DNA of 64,000 bases, from assembly GCF_005281615.1 (NCBI RefSeq), contig NZ_SZZM01000002.1:858267-922266 (forward strand), given 5' to 3'. Origin of the DNA: Rhodoligotrophos defluvii (GTDB lineage: Bacteria; Pseudomonadota; Alphaproteobacteria; Rhizobiales; Im1). Position 1 is the stretch's first letter; each line of letters starts with the position of its first letter. The translations under genes and the position numbers were made by a program. The notes under the pieces were generated by a model, which saw only the letters and a program-made list of their open reading frames with translations, did not search any database and was not told the origin of the DNA. This document shows positions 54,332-64,000 of the stretch, in pieces.

Positions 54332-55746
54332 GTGTTCCCCTGCGGCATCCGCTGCGCACGCGCATGCCGTGCGATGAAATCCTCAACCGCCGTGAGGTCG
54401 TTGGGCAACCGGTTGATCCGCTCCGGGCGGTCGAGAAGGTCTGCCAGGCGCGCCGGCAGCCGCGGCTTGACGCCGGTGGCGGCGGCCACTGCTTCCGGGA
54501 ATTTGGCGGGATGGGCGGTCGACAGCACCACCATCGGCCCGGGGTGCCGCCGCTGCACCGTCGCGGCTGCGACCAGGCCCACCGCGGTGTGGGGATCCAC
54601 GAGCAGCCCGGTTCTGGCGAATATCGAGGCGATCATCCCCCGGGTCTCGGCCTCATCGGCGCGCGCGGAGGCAAATACGCCCCGGACATGGCCGAGCGCC
54701 TGTTCTTCGAGGGTGAAGGCACGCGATTGCTTGAGGCCCTCCATCAGCCGCCGCACCTTCTCCGGATCGCGCCCGACCGCTTCGAACAGCAGGCGCTCGA
54801 AATTGCTGGAAATCTCGATGTCCATGCTGGGGCTGGAGGTGGAAACCACGCCCTGCATGGCGTAACGGCCGCTCTTCAGCGTCCGGTCGAGGATGTCGTT
54901 GACGTTGGTGGCGATCACGAGATCGCCGACCGGCAGGCCCATGCACTTTGCCACGTAGCCCGCAAAGATGTCGCCGAAATTGCCGGTCGGCACGGCGAAG
55001 CTGATCCGTCGTTCGGGAGCACCCAGGGCAAGGGCCGCAGTGAAGTAGTAGACCGTCTGGGCCATGATGCGGGCCCAGTTGATCGAATTGACGCCGGAAA
55101 GGTGCATGCGCTGGTTGAACGCCGCGTCGGCGAACATGGCCTTCACCAGGGCCTGGCAGTCGTCGAAAGTGCCGTCAACCGCAACCGTGTGCACATTGGC
55201 GTCGGGCACTGTCGTCATCTGCCGCCGCTGCACGTCGCTGACCCGCCCATGGGGATAGAGGATGAACACATCGGCGGCGGCAAGGCCCCGGAACGCATCG
55301 ATGGCGGCGCTGCCCGTGTCACCCGATGTCGCGCCGACAATCGTCGCATGACCGCCGCGGTCCCTGAGAATCGCCTCCATCAAGCGGGCCAGCAGCCGCA
55401 TGGCCACATCCTTGAAGGCCAGCGTCGGCCCGTGCCACAGCTCGAGCAGCCACTGGTCCGGTCCATACTGCACCAGCGGGGCCACCAGCTCGTGGCCGAA
55501 ATCCCGGTAGGCCTCGTCGATGCAAGCCGCCAACGCCGACGGCGGCACGCTTTCATCGATAAACTGACTCAGAACCGCGAGAGCCACCTCCGCATAGGTG
55601 CGGCCCTGCAGAGCCTGCAGTTCGTCGAGGCCGATCTGCGGCCAGCTCTCGGGCACGTAGAGCCCACCGTCGCTGGCAAGCCCGGTTGCCACGACATTGG
55701 CGAAGCTGAGAGTCGGCGCCCGGCCGCGGGTCGAGATATAGCGCAC
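54328..55746 (-). CDS. thrC: Threonine synthase
   Basis: 472 residues. It begins VRYISTRGRAPTLSFANVVATG, the family start, with GTG at 55746 and AAGGA ten bases upstream. The PLP lysine is in GPTLAFKDVAMRL; NSINWARIMAQTVYYF is also characteristic of the bacterial long form. It converts O-phosphohomoserine to threonine. It lies 68 bases after the SURF1 gene, on the same strand. Confidence 0.95.
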   Translation of the reverse strand: MRYISTRGRAPTLSFANVVATGLASDGGLYVPESWPQIGLDELQALQGRTYAEVALAVLSQFIDESVPPSALAACIDEAYRDFGHELVAPLVQYGPDQWLLELWHGPTLAFKDVAMRLLARLMEAILRDRGGHATIVGATSGDTGSAAIDAFRGLAAADVFILYPHGRVSDVQRRQMTTVPDANVHTVAVDGTFDDCQALVKAMFADAAFNQRMHLSGVNSINWARIMAQTVYYFTAALALGAPERRISFAVPTGNFGDIFAGYVAKCMGLPVGDLVIATNVNDILDRTLKSGRYAMQGVVSTSSPSMDIEISSNFERLLFEAVGRDPEKVRRLMEGLKQSRAFTLEEQALGHVRGVFASARADEAETRGMIASIFARTGLLVDPHTAVGLVAAATVQRRHPGPMVVLSTAHPAKFPEAVAAATGVKPRLPARLADLLDRPERINRLPNDLTAVEDFIARHARAQRMPQGNT

Positions 55747-55813
55747 GCTCAAGATATCCTTAGAGGCTGTTGGGCGAGGTAGACATAGACAAGCCGGTGC
55801 TCTCTGTCGACAT

Positions 55814-56551
55814 TCATGGCGGCGAGCCGGCCCGCAGCACAGATCGCACGAAAGCTGCGTAAACCGCCAGGAGGCAAGCTGCCAGGCCGAACCAGGTGAT
55901 GGCATAGCCGAGGTGCCGGTCCGACAGGTCGGGCCGCGCCGGTATTGCCATGGGCCAGCCCTGCTTGCGCTGCCCCGGCAGAAACTGAATGACCAGCGGC
56001 AGCATATCGTAGCCGGCGGTGGTATCGGCCAGGGACTTGGCGAGCGCCGGCAGATCCCACCAGTACCACTGGTCCTGCGCCGGCCTGTTCTCGGGCGTGA
56101 ACAGGCCTTTGCCCTCGTCGTGCAGCCTCACCACGCCGGTGATCGTCACCTCCCCCTCCGGCAGGTGCTGCACGGTGTTTTTGACGCTCTGGGGCGCAAA
56201 GCCTCGGTCCACAAGCACAGCCTGCCCGTTGGCGAGCATGAAGGGCGAGATCACGCGCCAGCCCGGCGCCCCGTCGAAGGTGGTGAAGAGATGCCGCTCG
56301 GCTCGGCCGAAGCTGCCGGTGGCACGCACCTTGGTGAAATCCTGCGGCCAAGGGTGCCCGCTGCCGATAATGGAGGTCAGCTCCACCGGCTCGGCCGCCA
56401 AGGCCGCATCGATGCGAGCGATGAGGTCGTGCTTCCATTCACGCCGCTGCAGCTGCCAAAAGCCCAGCGCCATGAGCACGGCGAAGCAGACAATGCTGGC
56501 GACCGTCACGGGCCATAGCTTGCGCAGGCGCCACCGGTCCGACACGCTCAT
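55814..56551 (-). CDS. SURF1 family cytochrome oxidase assembly protein
   Basis: 245 residues. Two membrane helices, one near residues 14-33 and one near the C-terminus, flank a periplasmic domain: GFWQLQRREWKHDLIARID after the first helix and GYAITWFGLAA in the second. SURF1 helps insert heme a into cytochrome aa3. It follows DUF983 and ends the assembly part of the cox cluster. GGGGAG precedes the ATG. Confidence 0.94.
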   Translation of the reverse strand: MSVSDRWRLRKLWPVTVASIVCFAVLMALGFWQLQRREWKHDLIARIDAALAAEPVELTSIIGSGHPWPQDFTKVRATGSFGRAERHLFTTFDGAPGWRVISPFMLANGQAVLVDRGFAPQSVKNTVQHLPEGEVTITGVVRLHDEGKGLFTPENRPAQDQWYWWDLPALAKSLADTTAGYDMLPLVIQFLPGQRKQGWPMAIPARPDLSDRHLGYAITWFGLAACLLAVYAAFVRSVLRAGSPP

Positions 56552-56587
56552 GTCACTCCCCTAAAACCAGCCTGGGATGAGGCTTGT

Positions 56588-56989
56588 TCAAGCCGCCTCG
56601 TCTCCGCCGCCGAGGCGTCCTTCCTGCGCTCCCGCGTGGAACTGCTGGTTGATCAGAATGCCTTTAACGGGCCGCAGCAGGCCGAGCGTCAAAGCCAGAA
56701 TCAGCGGCAGCCAGAGTATGGCGTGCACCCAATAGGGCGGCTGATAGGCGACCTCGGTGAACAGGGCCGCGCCGACCACGACGAAACCGGCGATGAGAAT
56801 GATGAATACAGCAGGCCCGTCGCCGGCATCGGCGAAATCGTAATTCAGTCCGCAGGCTGGGCATTGCTTGGCAAGCCCGAGATATCCTTGGAACAGCCGG
56901 CCTTGGCCGCATCTCGGGCAACGGGCGCGCAGCCCTGTCGCGACCGGATTAAGTGGCGGATGGTAAGCGTTTTTCTCCAGAGTCAACAA
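56588..56989 (-). CDS. DUF983 family protein, cox-linked
   Basis: 133 residues. Two CxxC pairs in RARCPRCGQGRLF and QCPACGLNYDF suggest a zinc ribbon; two membrane helices follow. DUF983 genes regularly sit between ctaE and surf1 in alphaproteobacteria. The function is not known, but assembly of the oxidase is a fair guess. Confidence 0.9.
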   Translation of the reverse strand: MLTLEKNAYHPPLNPVATGLRARCPRCGQGRLFQGYLGLAKQCPACGLNYDFADAGDGPAVFIILIAGFVVVGAALFTEVAYQPPYWVHAILWLPLILALTLGLLRPVKGILINQQFHAGAQEGRLGGGDEAA

Positions 56990-57053
56990 AGACCGATAAG
57001 CTCTTGAAAGGCCGCGCGGAACGGCCGGTGAGACCGGCCGTTCCGCCGGGGTG

Positions 57054-57893
57054 TCAGTAGGCGCCGTGCGATCCCCAGATATAGATCGCGGCGAACAGGA
57101 ACAGCCAGACCACGTCGACGAAGTGCCAGTACCAGGCGGCAGCCTCGAACCCGAAATGGGCGCGCGGCGTGAAATCGCCCTTGAGCGCCCGCAGCAGGAT
57201 CACGATCAGGAAGATCGTCCCGACGATGACGTGAAAGCCGTGGAAGCCCGTGGCCATGAAGAAGGTCGAGCCATAGATGTTGCCGTTGTTGAAGCGGCTG
57301 AAGGCGAAATGGGCGTGGCTGTATTCATAAGCCTGCACGGCGGTGAACAAGAGGCCCAGGGCGATGGTGCAGATCAGCCCCCATTTCAAGCCGTTGCGGT
57401 CGTTGTGCAGCAGCGCGTGATGCGCCCAGGTGACGGTGGTGCCCGAAGTGAGCAGGATCAAGGTGTTGATCAGCGGCAGGTGCCAGGGATCGAACACCTC
57501 GACGCCCTTGGGCGGCCACACGCCGCCGGTGGCCTCGACACGGGCGGCCTGGATCGCCTCGTGGGGGAACAGGCTGGCATCGAAGAAAGCCCAGAACCAG
57601 GCCACGAAGAACATGACCTCGGAGGCGATGAACAGCAGCATTCCATAGCGCAGGTGCAGCTGGACCACCGGCGTGTGATCACCTTGATGGCCTTCGCGGA
57701 TCACGTCGCGCCACCACATGCCCATGGTGTAGACAACGGCCACCCCGCCGATGATCATGATCCACGGGGCCGAGCCGTGGAACCACAGCACGGCGCCGAC
57801 CGCCATGACGAAGGCAGCCAGCGAGCCCAGTGCCGGCCACGGACTGGGATTGACCAGGTGGTATGGATGATTCTTGGCGTGGCTATCAGCCAT
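57054..57893 (-). CDS. ctaE: Cytochrome c oxidase subunit III
   Basis: 279 residues with seven membrane helices. [16 protein letters not shown] near the start, then the family segments [20 protein letters not shown] and [16 protein letters not shown]. It stabilises the aa3 core and its proton uptake path. The start overlaps the end of ctaG by eight bases. Confidence 0.97.
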   Translation of the reverse strand: MADSHAKNHPYHLVNPSPWPALGSLAAFVMAVGAVLWFHGSAPWIMIIGGVAVVYTMGMWWRDVIREGHQGDHTPVVQLHLRYGMLLFIASEVMFFVAWFWAFFDASLFPHEAIQAARVEATGGVWPPKGVEVFDPWHLPLINTLILLTSGTTVTWAHHALLHNDRNGLKWGLICTIALGLLFTAVQAYEYSHAHFAFSRFNNGNIYGSTFFMATGFHGFHVIVGTIFLIVILLRALKGDFTPRAHFGFEAAAWYWHFVDVVWLFLFAAIYIWGSHGAY

Positions 57894-58617
57894 GTCCCTC
57901 AGCTCCAGTGTTCACGGGAGCACCACCCACCGGCGCTCCGCCCCGTTTCGTCATGTCGTTCGGCTCGTTCGGTGCGGCCTGCGATCGGCCAGCATCGGCC
58001 TTTCCGGATTGGGATTCGTTCCGCTTCGCACCTTCGGCAGCCGCCGCAGCGCTCTTCGCGGCCGGCTCCTTCCTGAAAAACGTGTAGGACAGGGTGATCG
58101 TGTGCACATTGGCCGTGTCCTCGTCCTCCGCCAATTCCGGATCGACGAAGAACAGAACAGGCATATCCACGGTCTCGCCGGGCTGCAGCACCTGCTCATT
58201 AAAGCAGAAGCAGGAGATCTTGTTGAAGTAATAACCCGTCTGTCCCGGGGTCACGTTGTAAGTCGCCATGCCGACCACGGGCCTGTCCGTCAAGTTTGTG
58301 GCGCGGTAGTAGGTGAGCTTTTGCTCGCCCAGCTTGACCTCGATCTCGCGCTCGACCGGCTCGAACCGCCATGGCATGTCGGGTGCGACATTGGCGTCGA
58401 ATCGCACCTTGATGGTCCTGTCGGACGCGCTGGCTGGAGCCGCGTCGGCGCGCTTGGTGGCACCGCCATAGCCGGTCACCTGGCAGAACAGCTGGTAGAG
58501 CGGCACCGCCGCATAGGACAGGCCGACCATGGCCACGACCACGGCGATGCACAGCGCGGCAATGCCGCCATTGCTGCGAAGAAGCGTCGTCCGATTGCGA
58601 TCACTGGACCCGGTCAT
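57886..58617 (-). CDS. ctaG: Cytochrome c oxidase assembly protein CtaG (Cox11)
   Basis: 243 residues. One membrane helix near 16-40, then a periplasmic Cox11 domain with the copper motif [13 protein letters not shown]. It delivers copper to CuB in subunit I. The polar C-terminal tail (about 35 residues, Ala/Pro-rich) extends beyond the family core. AGGATG lies just before the ATG. Confidence 0.95.
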   Translation of the reverse strand: MTGSSDRNRTTLLRSNGGIAALCIAVVVAMVGLSYAAVPLYQLFCQVTGYGGATKRADAAPASASDRTIKVRFDANVAPDMPWRFEPVEREIEVKLGEQKLTYYRATNLTDRPVVGMATYNVTPGQTGYYFNKISCFCFNEQVLQPGETVDMPVLFFVDPELAEDEDTANVHTITLSYTFFRKEPAAKSAAAAAEGAKRNESQSGKADAGRSQAAPNEPNDMTKRGGAPVGGAPVNTGAEGHG

Positions 58618-58625
58618 TGCACATC

Positions 58626-58808
58626 CTAGAGCGGACGATTGGCGACATTACCGCCAAGCCGCACCAACGTCGTAACGAAGAACAGGACGACCAGCAGCAC
58701 GAGAAACCACGCCAAGGCGAGATTGCGCCGGCGCCGGCGGCGGCGCTCCTCAGGGGTAAGGGTGCGGCCCTCATCGTCCGGTTCCATATCCCTCACCGCT
58801 ACAGCCAT
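58626..58808 (-). CDS. Small membrane protein CoxF-like
   Basis: 60 residues, or 53 if started at ATG 58787. A charged start with [18 protein letters not shown] leads into one membrane helix ([18 protein letters not shown]). A short protein at this place, between ctaB and ctaG, is known as CoxF in rhizobia. It overlaps the end of ctaB by 10 bases. Function unknown. Confidence 0.8.
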   Translation of the reverse strand: MAVAVRDMEPDDEGRTLTPEERRRRRRRNLALAWFLVLLVVLFFVTTLVRLGGNVANRPL

Positions 58809-59770
58809 CCCGGGGTGCCCGGCGCCAGCCGCAACAGGCTCTCCGCCAGCAACCCCGCGAACAGCAGGAAAAGATACAGCACGGAATAGGCAAACATCCG
58901 CTTGGCGGCGCGCTCGGCCAATTCACCCTCGCGGCGCCGGAAGACGTCGAGCGCACATCCCAGGAACAGCGCGCCGAGCACCGCCGCCATCGCAAGATAG
59001 ACCGCACCGGCAAAGCCCAAGGCCCAAGGCAGCAGTGTCACCGGCACGAGCAGCGCGGTGTAGATCAGGATCTGCCTGCGGGTCTCATCGGCGCCGGCCA
59101 CCACCGGGAGCATGGGCACACCCGCCCGCGCATAGTCCTCGGAGCGGAACAGCGCCAGCGCCCAGAAGTGCGGCGGGGTCCACATGAAGATCATCAGGAA
59201 GAGCGCGACGCTTTCCAGGCTCACGGTGCCGGTGACGGCGGCCCAGCCCACCATGGGCGGGAACGCCCCAGCGGCGCCGCCGATCACGATGTTCTGCGGA
59301 GAGCGGCGCTTCAGCCACATGGTGTAGATGAAGACATAGAAGGCGATGGTCAGGGCCAGCAGCGCGGCGGCCGTCCAATTGACGAGGGTGCCCATCATCA
59401 TCACCGAGCCTATGGCGAGCACCGTGCCGAAGCCCAACGCCTCTCCGGGCTGGATCTTCCCGCGCGGAATCGGACGGGCAGCGGTGCGCCGCATGCGGCC
59501 GTCGATGTCGGCGTCATACCACATGTTCAAGGCGCCCGCGGCGCCGGCACCCAGGCCGATGCAGACCAGCGCGACGAGCCCTATCCAGGGATGGATGTGC
59601 CCCGGCGCCACCATCAGCCCGACAAAGGCGGTAAAGAGCACGAGCGACATCACCCGCGGCTTCAGCAGCGCGACGTAATCCTCGATATCGGCCGCAACGG
59701 CACCCGCGCCCGATGACACGTCGGGGTGGGCTAGCCTCGCCTCACTGATATCGGTGCTCATTCGGCTCAT
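58799..59770 (-). CDS. ctaB: Heme o synthase (protoheme IX farnesyltransferase)
   Basis: 323 residues, nine membrane helices. [16 protein letters not shown], then the prenyl diphosphate motif [23 protein letters not shown], which holds the aspartate pair, and a second loop [12 protein letters not shown]. It farnesylates heme b to heme o for aa3 oxidase. Start at the ATG 59770 (MSRMSTD); TTG at 59785 and ATG at 59761 are alternatives. Confidence 0.96.
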   Translation of the reverse strand: MSRMSTDISEARLAHPDVSSGAGAVAADIEDYVALLKPRVMSLVLFTAFVGLMVAPGHIHPWIGLVALVCIGLGAGAAGALNMWYDADIDGRMRRTAARPIPRGKIQPGEALGFGTVLAIGSVMMMGTLVNWTAAALLALTIAFYVFIYTMWLKRRSPQNIVIGGAAGAFPPMVGWAAVTGTVSLESVALFLMIFMWTPPHFWALALFRSEDYARAGVPMLPVVAGADETRRQILIYTALLVPVTLLPWALGFAGAVYLAMAAVLGALFLGCALDVFRRREGELAERAAKRMFAYSVLYLFLLFAGLLAESLLRLAPGTPGWL

Positions 59771-59838
59771 TGCCTCAACTCTCAACGGTCCGGAGGATCA
59801 CTCCTCCGGACCCAGATGATCTCCCAGCCCGCGGCGCC

Positions 59839-62515
<2,677 letters not shown>

Positions 62516-63121
62516 CGTCCGCCAACTCCTTCATGCCGGCAGCCCGGTCGCAGACCCGAGCCGCAGCTATTTCCCCGAAATCTGGAGAAGGATCGACCTA
62601 TCCCCCTCCGCCTGGGTATATCCCTTTTGTCGCCGACAAAGCAAAGAGGACAGTGCCGCCCTCTTGGAATGGTTCTCAATCACAATCAGCCGCGCACCGC
62701 AATGAGGACCGGCGCGTCATATTTTCGCGCAGCGAGCCGCTCTGACAGGCGATCCCGGCCACCGCGGCGAATCGGGCTCGAGGCGGTCGTGTCCATGACC
62801 GGAATTTTGCCTCATTCCTCTCGGATCAACGGCTGCTCGCGTGGCTCCGGGAATGAAGAACCAAACAGAATCGGGGCGGCGGGGCGGTTGCGACCTTTTG
62901 ACACCAGCTTTCGCCGCAGTAAAAGCTGGCGTAGATTTGCCTTGACTTTGGCGGGCATCGGGCGGCGAAAGGGCATGACAGGTTCGCGACCACATGGATT
63001 CATCCGCCGCCGCGGCGGGCCAGCCGCGGTCGAGGTCGCCGCCGTGGGCGCCTGCGCGGGAGGCCAGTGTAGGCATGGGATATTGCTTCCGTTCGGCAGA
63101 CCTTTAATCTGGGAGTAGGAC
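62516..63121. other. Long divergent intergenic region between ctaC and the IalB-family gene
   Basis: 606 bases without a supported gene. It holds the palindrome at 62626-62640 and a hairpin (CCAGCTTT at 62904-62911 with AAAGCTGG at 62922-62929). Open frames on the minus strand (for example 62717-63076) have no recognisable sequence. It should contain both promoters. The length is exceptional in this compact window. Confidence 0.5.
62626..62640. promoter_or_regulatory. Perfect palindrome upstream of ctaC
   Basis: TTTGTC-GCC-GACAAA is a perfect inverted repeat (six-base arms) about 110 bases upstream of the ctaC start, inside the 606-base intergenic region. It could be a transcription factor site for the cox cluster. 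No factor can be named. Confidence 0.35.
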
Positions 63122-63862
63122 TTGATCACTTCACCGATTCTCGATCATGCGCGTCGCGCCGCTGGTATCGTCGCCACCGGCTTGGCGCTGCTTGCCGCAG
63201 CGGTGCCGGCCGGCGCCCAACAGGCGCCGCAGACGCCGCAGTTCGGTCCACGAGCGGGCGGTGCACAGGCGCAAGCGACCCAGCCCGGCCAGCCGGCCCA
63301 GCAGGCGGGGCCGAAGCCACAGCTGGTTGCCAAGCACGGTGAGTGGGAGATCCAGTGTGGCGATTTCGCCAATCCGGCGGCGGCGCATGGCGGTGCGGAC
63401 AATGCCGAGAAAAAGCCGGCACAGACCGCTAGTAGCGGCAAGAGCGACGCCGCCGGGTCGACCACCGGCGCGGCGCAAGTCATCCGGCAGTGCGGCATGA
63501 TTCAGGTGGCCCGCAGCACCGAGCAGCAGAATGTCGGGATGACGCTCGTGCTGGTGCGCCAGCCCCAGGGTGACAACATGATCACCATGATGCGCATCCT
63601 GGTGCCGATCGGGGTCTATCTGCCCACGGGCGTCGCGCTCGAAATCGATGGCAACGCGGTCGGCCGGGTGCCATTCACCCAGTGCATCCCCCAGCTGTGC
63701 ATGGCTTTCGCCGAGGCCACGCCCGAGACGCTGGAAAAGCTCAAGAAAGGGTCGAAGGCCAATTTCATCATCTATGCTGCACCGGGGATGGGCATCGGCC
63801 TCGACATCTCCCTGAAGGGCTTCACCGCCGCGCTCGCGGAACTCGAGAAGCAGTCGTCCTGA
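63122..63862 (+). CDS. Invasion-associated locus B (IalB) family exported protein
   Basis: 246 residues from a TTG start at 63122 with GGAG about eight bases upstream; no ATG or GTG is available in frame. Signal peptide to about residue 29 (VATGLALLAAAVPAGAQQ), a Gln/Pro/Ala-rich stretch, then the IalB domain: LVAKHGEWEIQCGD, QCGMIQVARSTEQQNVGMTL and the end region FTAALAELEKQ. IalB-type proteins are common in Rhizobiales, including free-living ones; Bartonella IalB is linked to erythrocyte invasion. Here there is no reason to infer virulence. Confidence 0.88.
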   Translation: MITSPILDHARRAAGIVATGLALLAAAVPAGAQQAPQTPQFGPRAGGAQAQATQPGQPAQQAGPKPQLVAKHGEWEIQCGDFANPAAAHGGADNAEKKPAQTASSGKSDAAGSTTGAAQVIRQCGMIQVARSTEQQNVGMTLVLVRQPQGDNMITMMRILVPIGVYLPTGVALEIDGNAVGRVPFTQCIPQLCMAFAEATPETLEKLKKGSKANFIIYAAPGMGIGLDISLKGFTAALAELEKQSS

Positions 63863-63980
63863 TCCTGCCACGTGCACGGCACCTCCTTGGCACGAAAATG
63901 GGCGGCATGGTCCTGTATTCGCTCATGCGTGCTCCCATATTCTTGGGCTCGCGGTGCGCTTGCCGGCGGCCCGCGCTTTA

Positions 63981-64000
63981 AGGAGATTTGATCTTGCCGA
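63981..64000 (+). other. Probable start of a following gene
   Basis: AGGAGA at 63981-63986 followed by a TTG at 63994 (or 63988) looks like the ribosome site and first codons of a gene that lies outside the window. In related genomes tldD is often near this position, but only about two codons are visible. Confidence 0.3.

Noticed and set aside
62717-63076. Open frame (119 codons) in the ctaC-IalB intergenic region
   Set aside because: No ribosome site, no similarity to anything I recognise, and overlapping frames on both strands.

Overview
This is a GC-rich alphaproteobacterial chromosome segment, most likely from the Hyphomicrobiales (Rhizobiales). The evidence is a CcrM-type GANTC methyltransferase, ATP synthase with paired b and b' subunits, an IalB-family protein, the cox assembly set ctaC-ctaD-ctaB-coxF-ctaG-ctaE, a GTTC-N7-GTTC LexA-type box and CtrA-like sites. 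Almost all of it is housekeeping DNA. I see no rRNA, tRNA, CRISPR array, insertion sequence, integrase or prophage. About 60 genes are recognisable.

Layout. 1-3075 (+): the 3' end of an acyl-CoA dehydrogenase, a deacetylase-family hydrolase, xseB, tlyA and dps. 3086-8086 (-): aroC, a SleB-type wall hydrolase and ppdK. 8322-9665 (+): an unrecognised cysteine-free repeat protein. 9679-15072 (-): glyS-glyQ, a small membrane protein, an S49 peptidase, a tRNA-type methyltransferase and a DUF2007 protein. 15300-20961: polyprenyl synthase (+) facing ispE, a TPR lipoprotein-like exported protein and ETF-QO (-). 21105-27591 (+): an atypical uracil-DNA glycosylase, moaB, a Tat-exported metallo-hydrolase, a PA0069-family radical SAM protein, rnhB, an AT-rich orphan and ccrM. 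27592-32462 (+): a tandem glycine riboswitch and gcvT-gcvH-gcvPA-gcvPB. 32549-40174 (-): atpI-B-E-G-F, smc, a DsbA-like protein and a DciA-like protein. 40228-46468: mutY, ispH, rnhA, a LysE exporter, a GNAT, a peroxiredoxin, a DsbD-alpha-like protein and yqgE. 46680-52217 (-): a very large membrane GGDEF/EAL protein with a disordered tail. 52456-62515 (-): a GNAT, an M16 peptidase, thrC and the cytochrome aa3 oxidase cluster. 63122-63862 (+): an IalB-family protein.

Functional links. Isoprenoid genes (ispE, ispH, polyprenyl synthase) feed quinone synthesis, which connects to ETF-QO and the respiratory and ATP synthase clusters. The glycine cleavage operon carries its own glycine sensor. ccrM and the wall hydrolase each have CtrA-like upstream sites, which suggests cell-cycle control. 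DNA repair and replication functions (UDG, MutY, RNases HI and HII, XseB, SMC, DciA-like) are scattered through the window.

The most interesting candidate is the radical SAM gene at 23699. It is preceded by a LexA-type box and its protein ends in QLTLF, a near-canonical sliding-clamp binding motif. Together these suggest an SOS-induced, replisome-associated DNA repair enzyme. Other items worth a second look are the 447-residue cysteine-free orphan beside glyS, the roughly 885-residue low-complexity tail on the EAL protein, three perfect palindromes ahead of the glycine riboswitch, and an AT-rich orphan with long inverted repeats beside ccrM.
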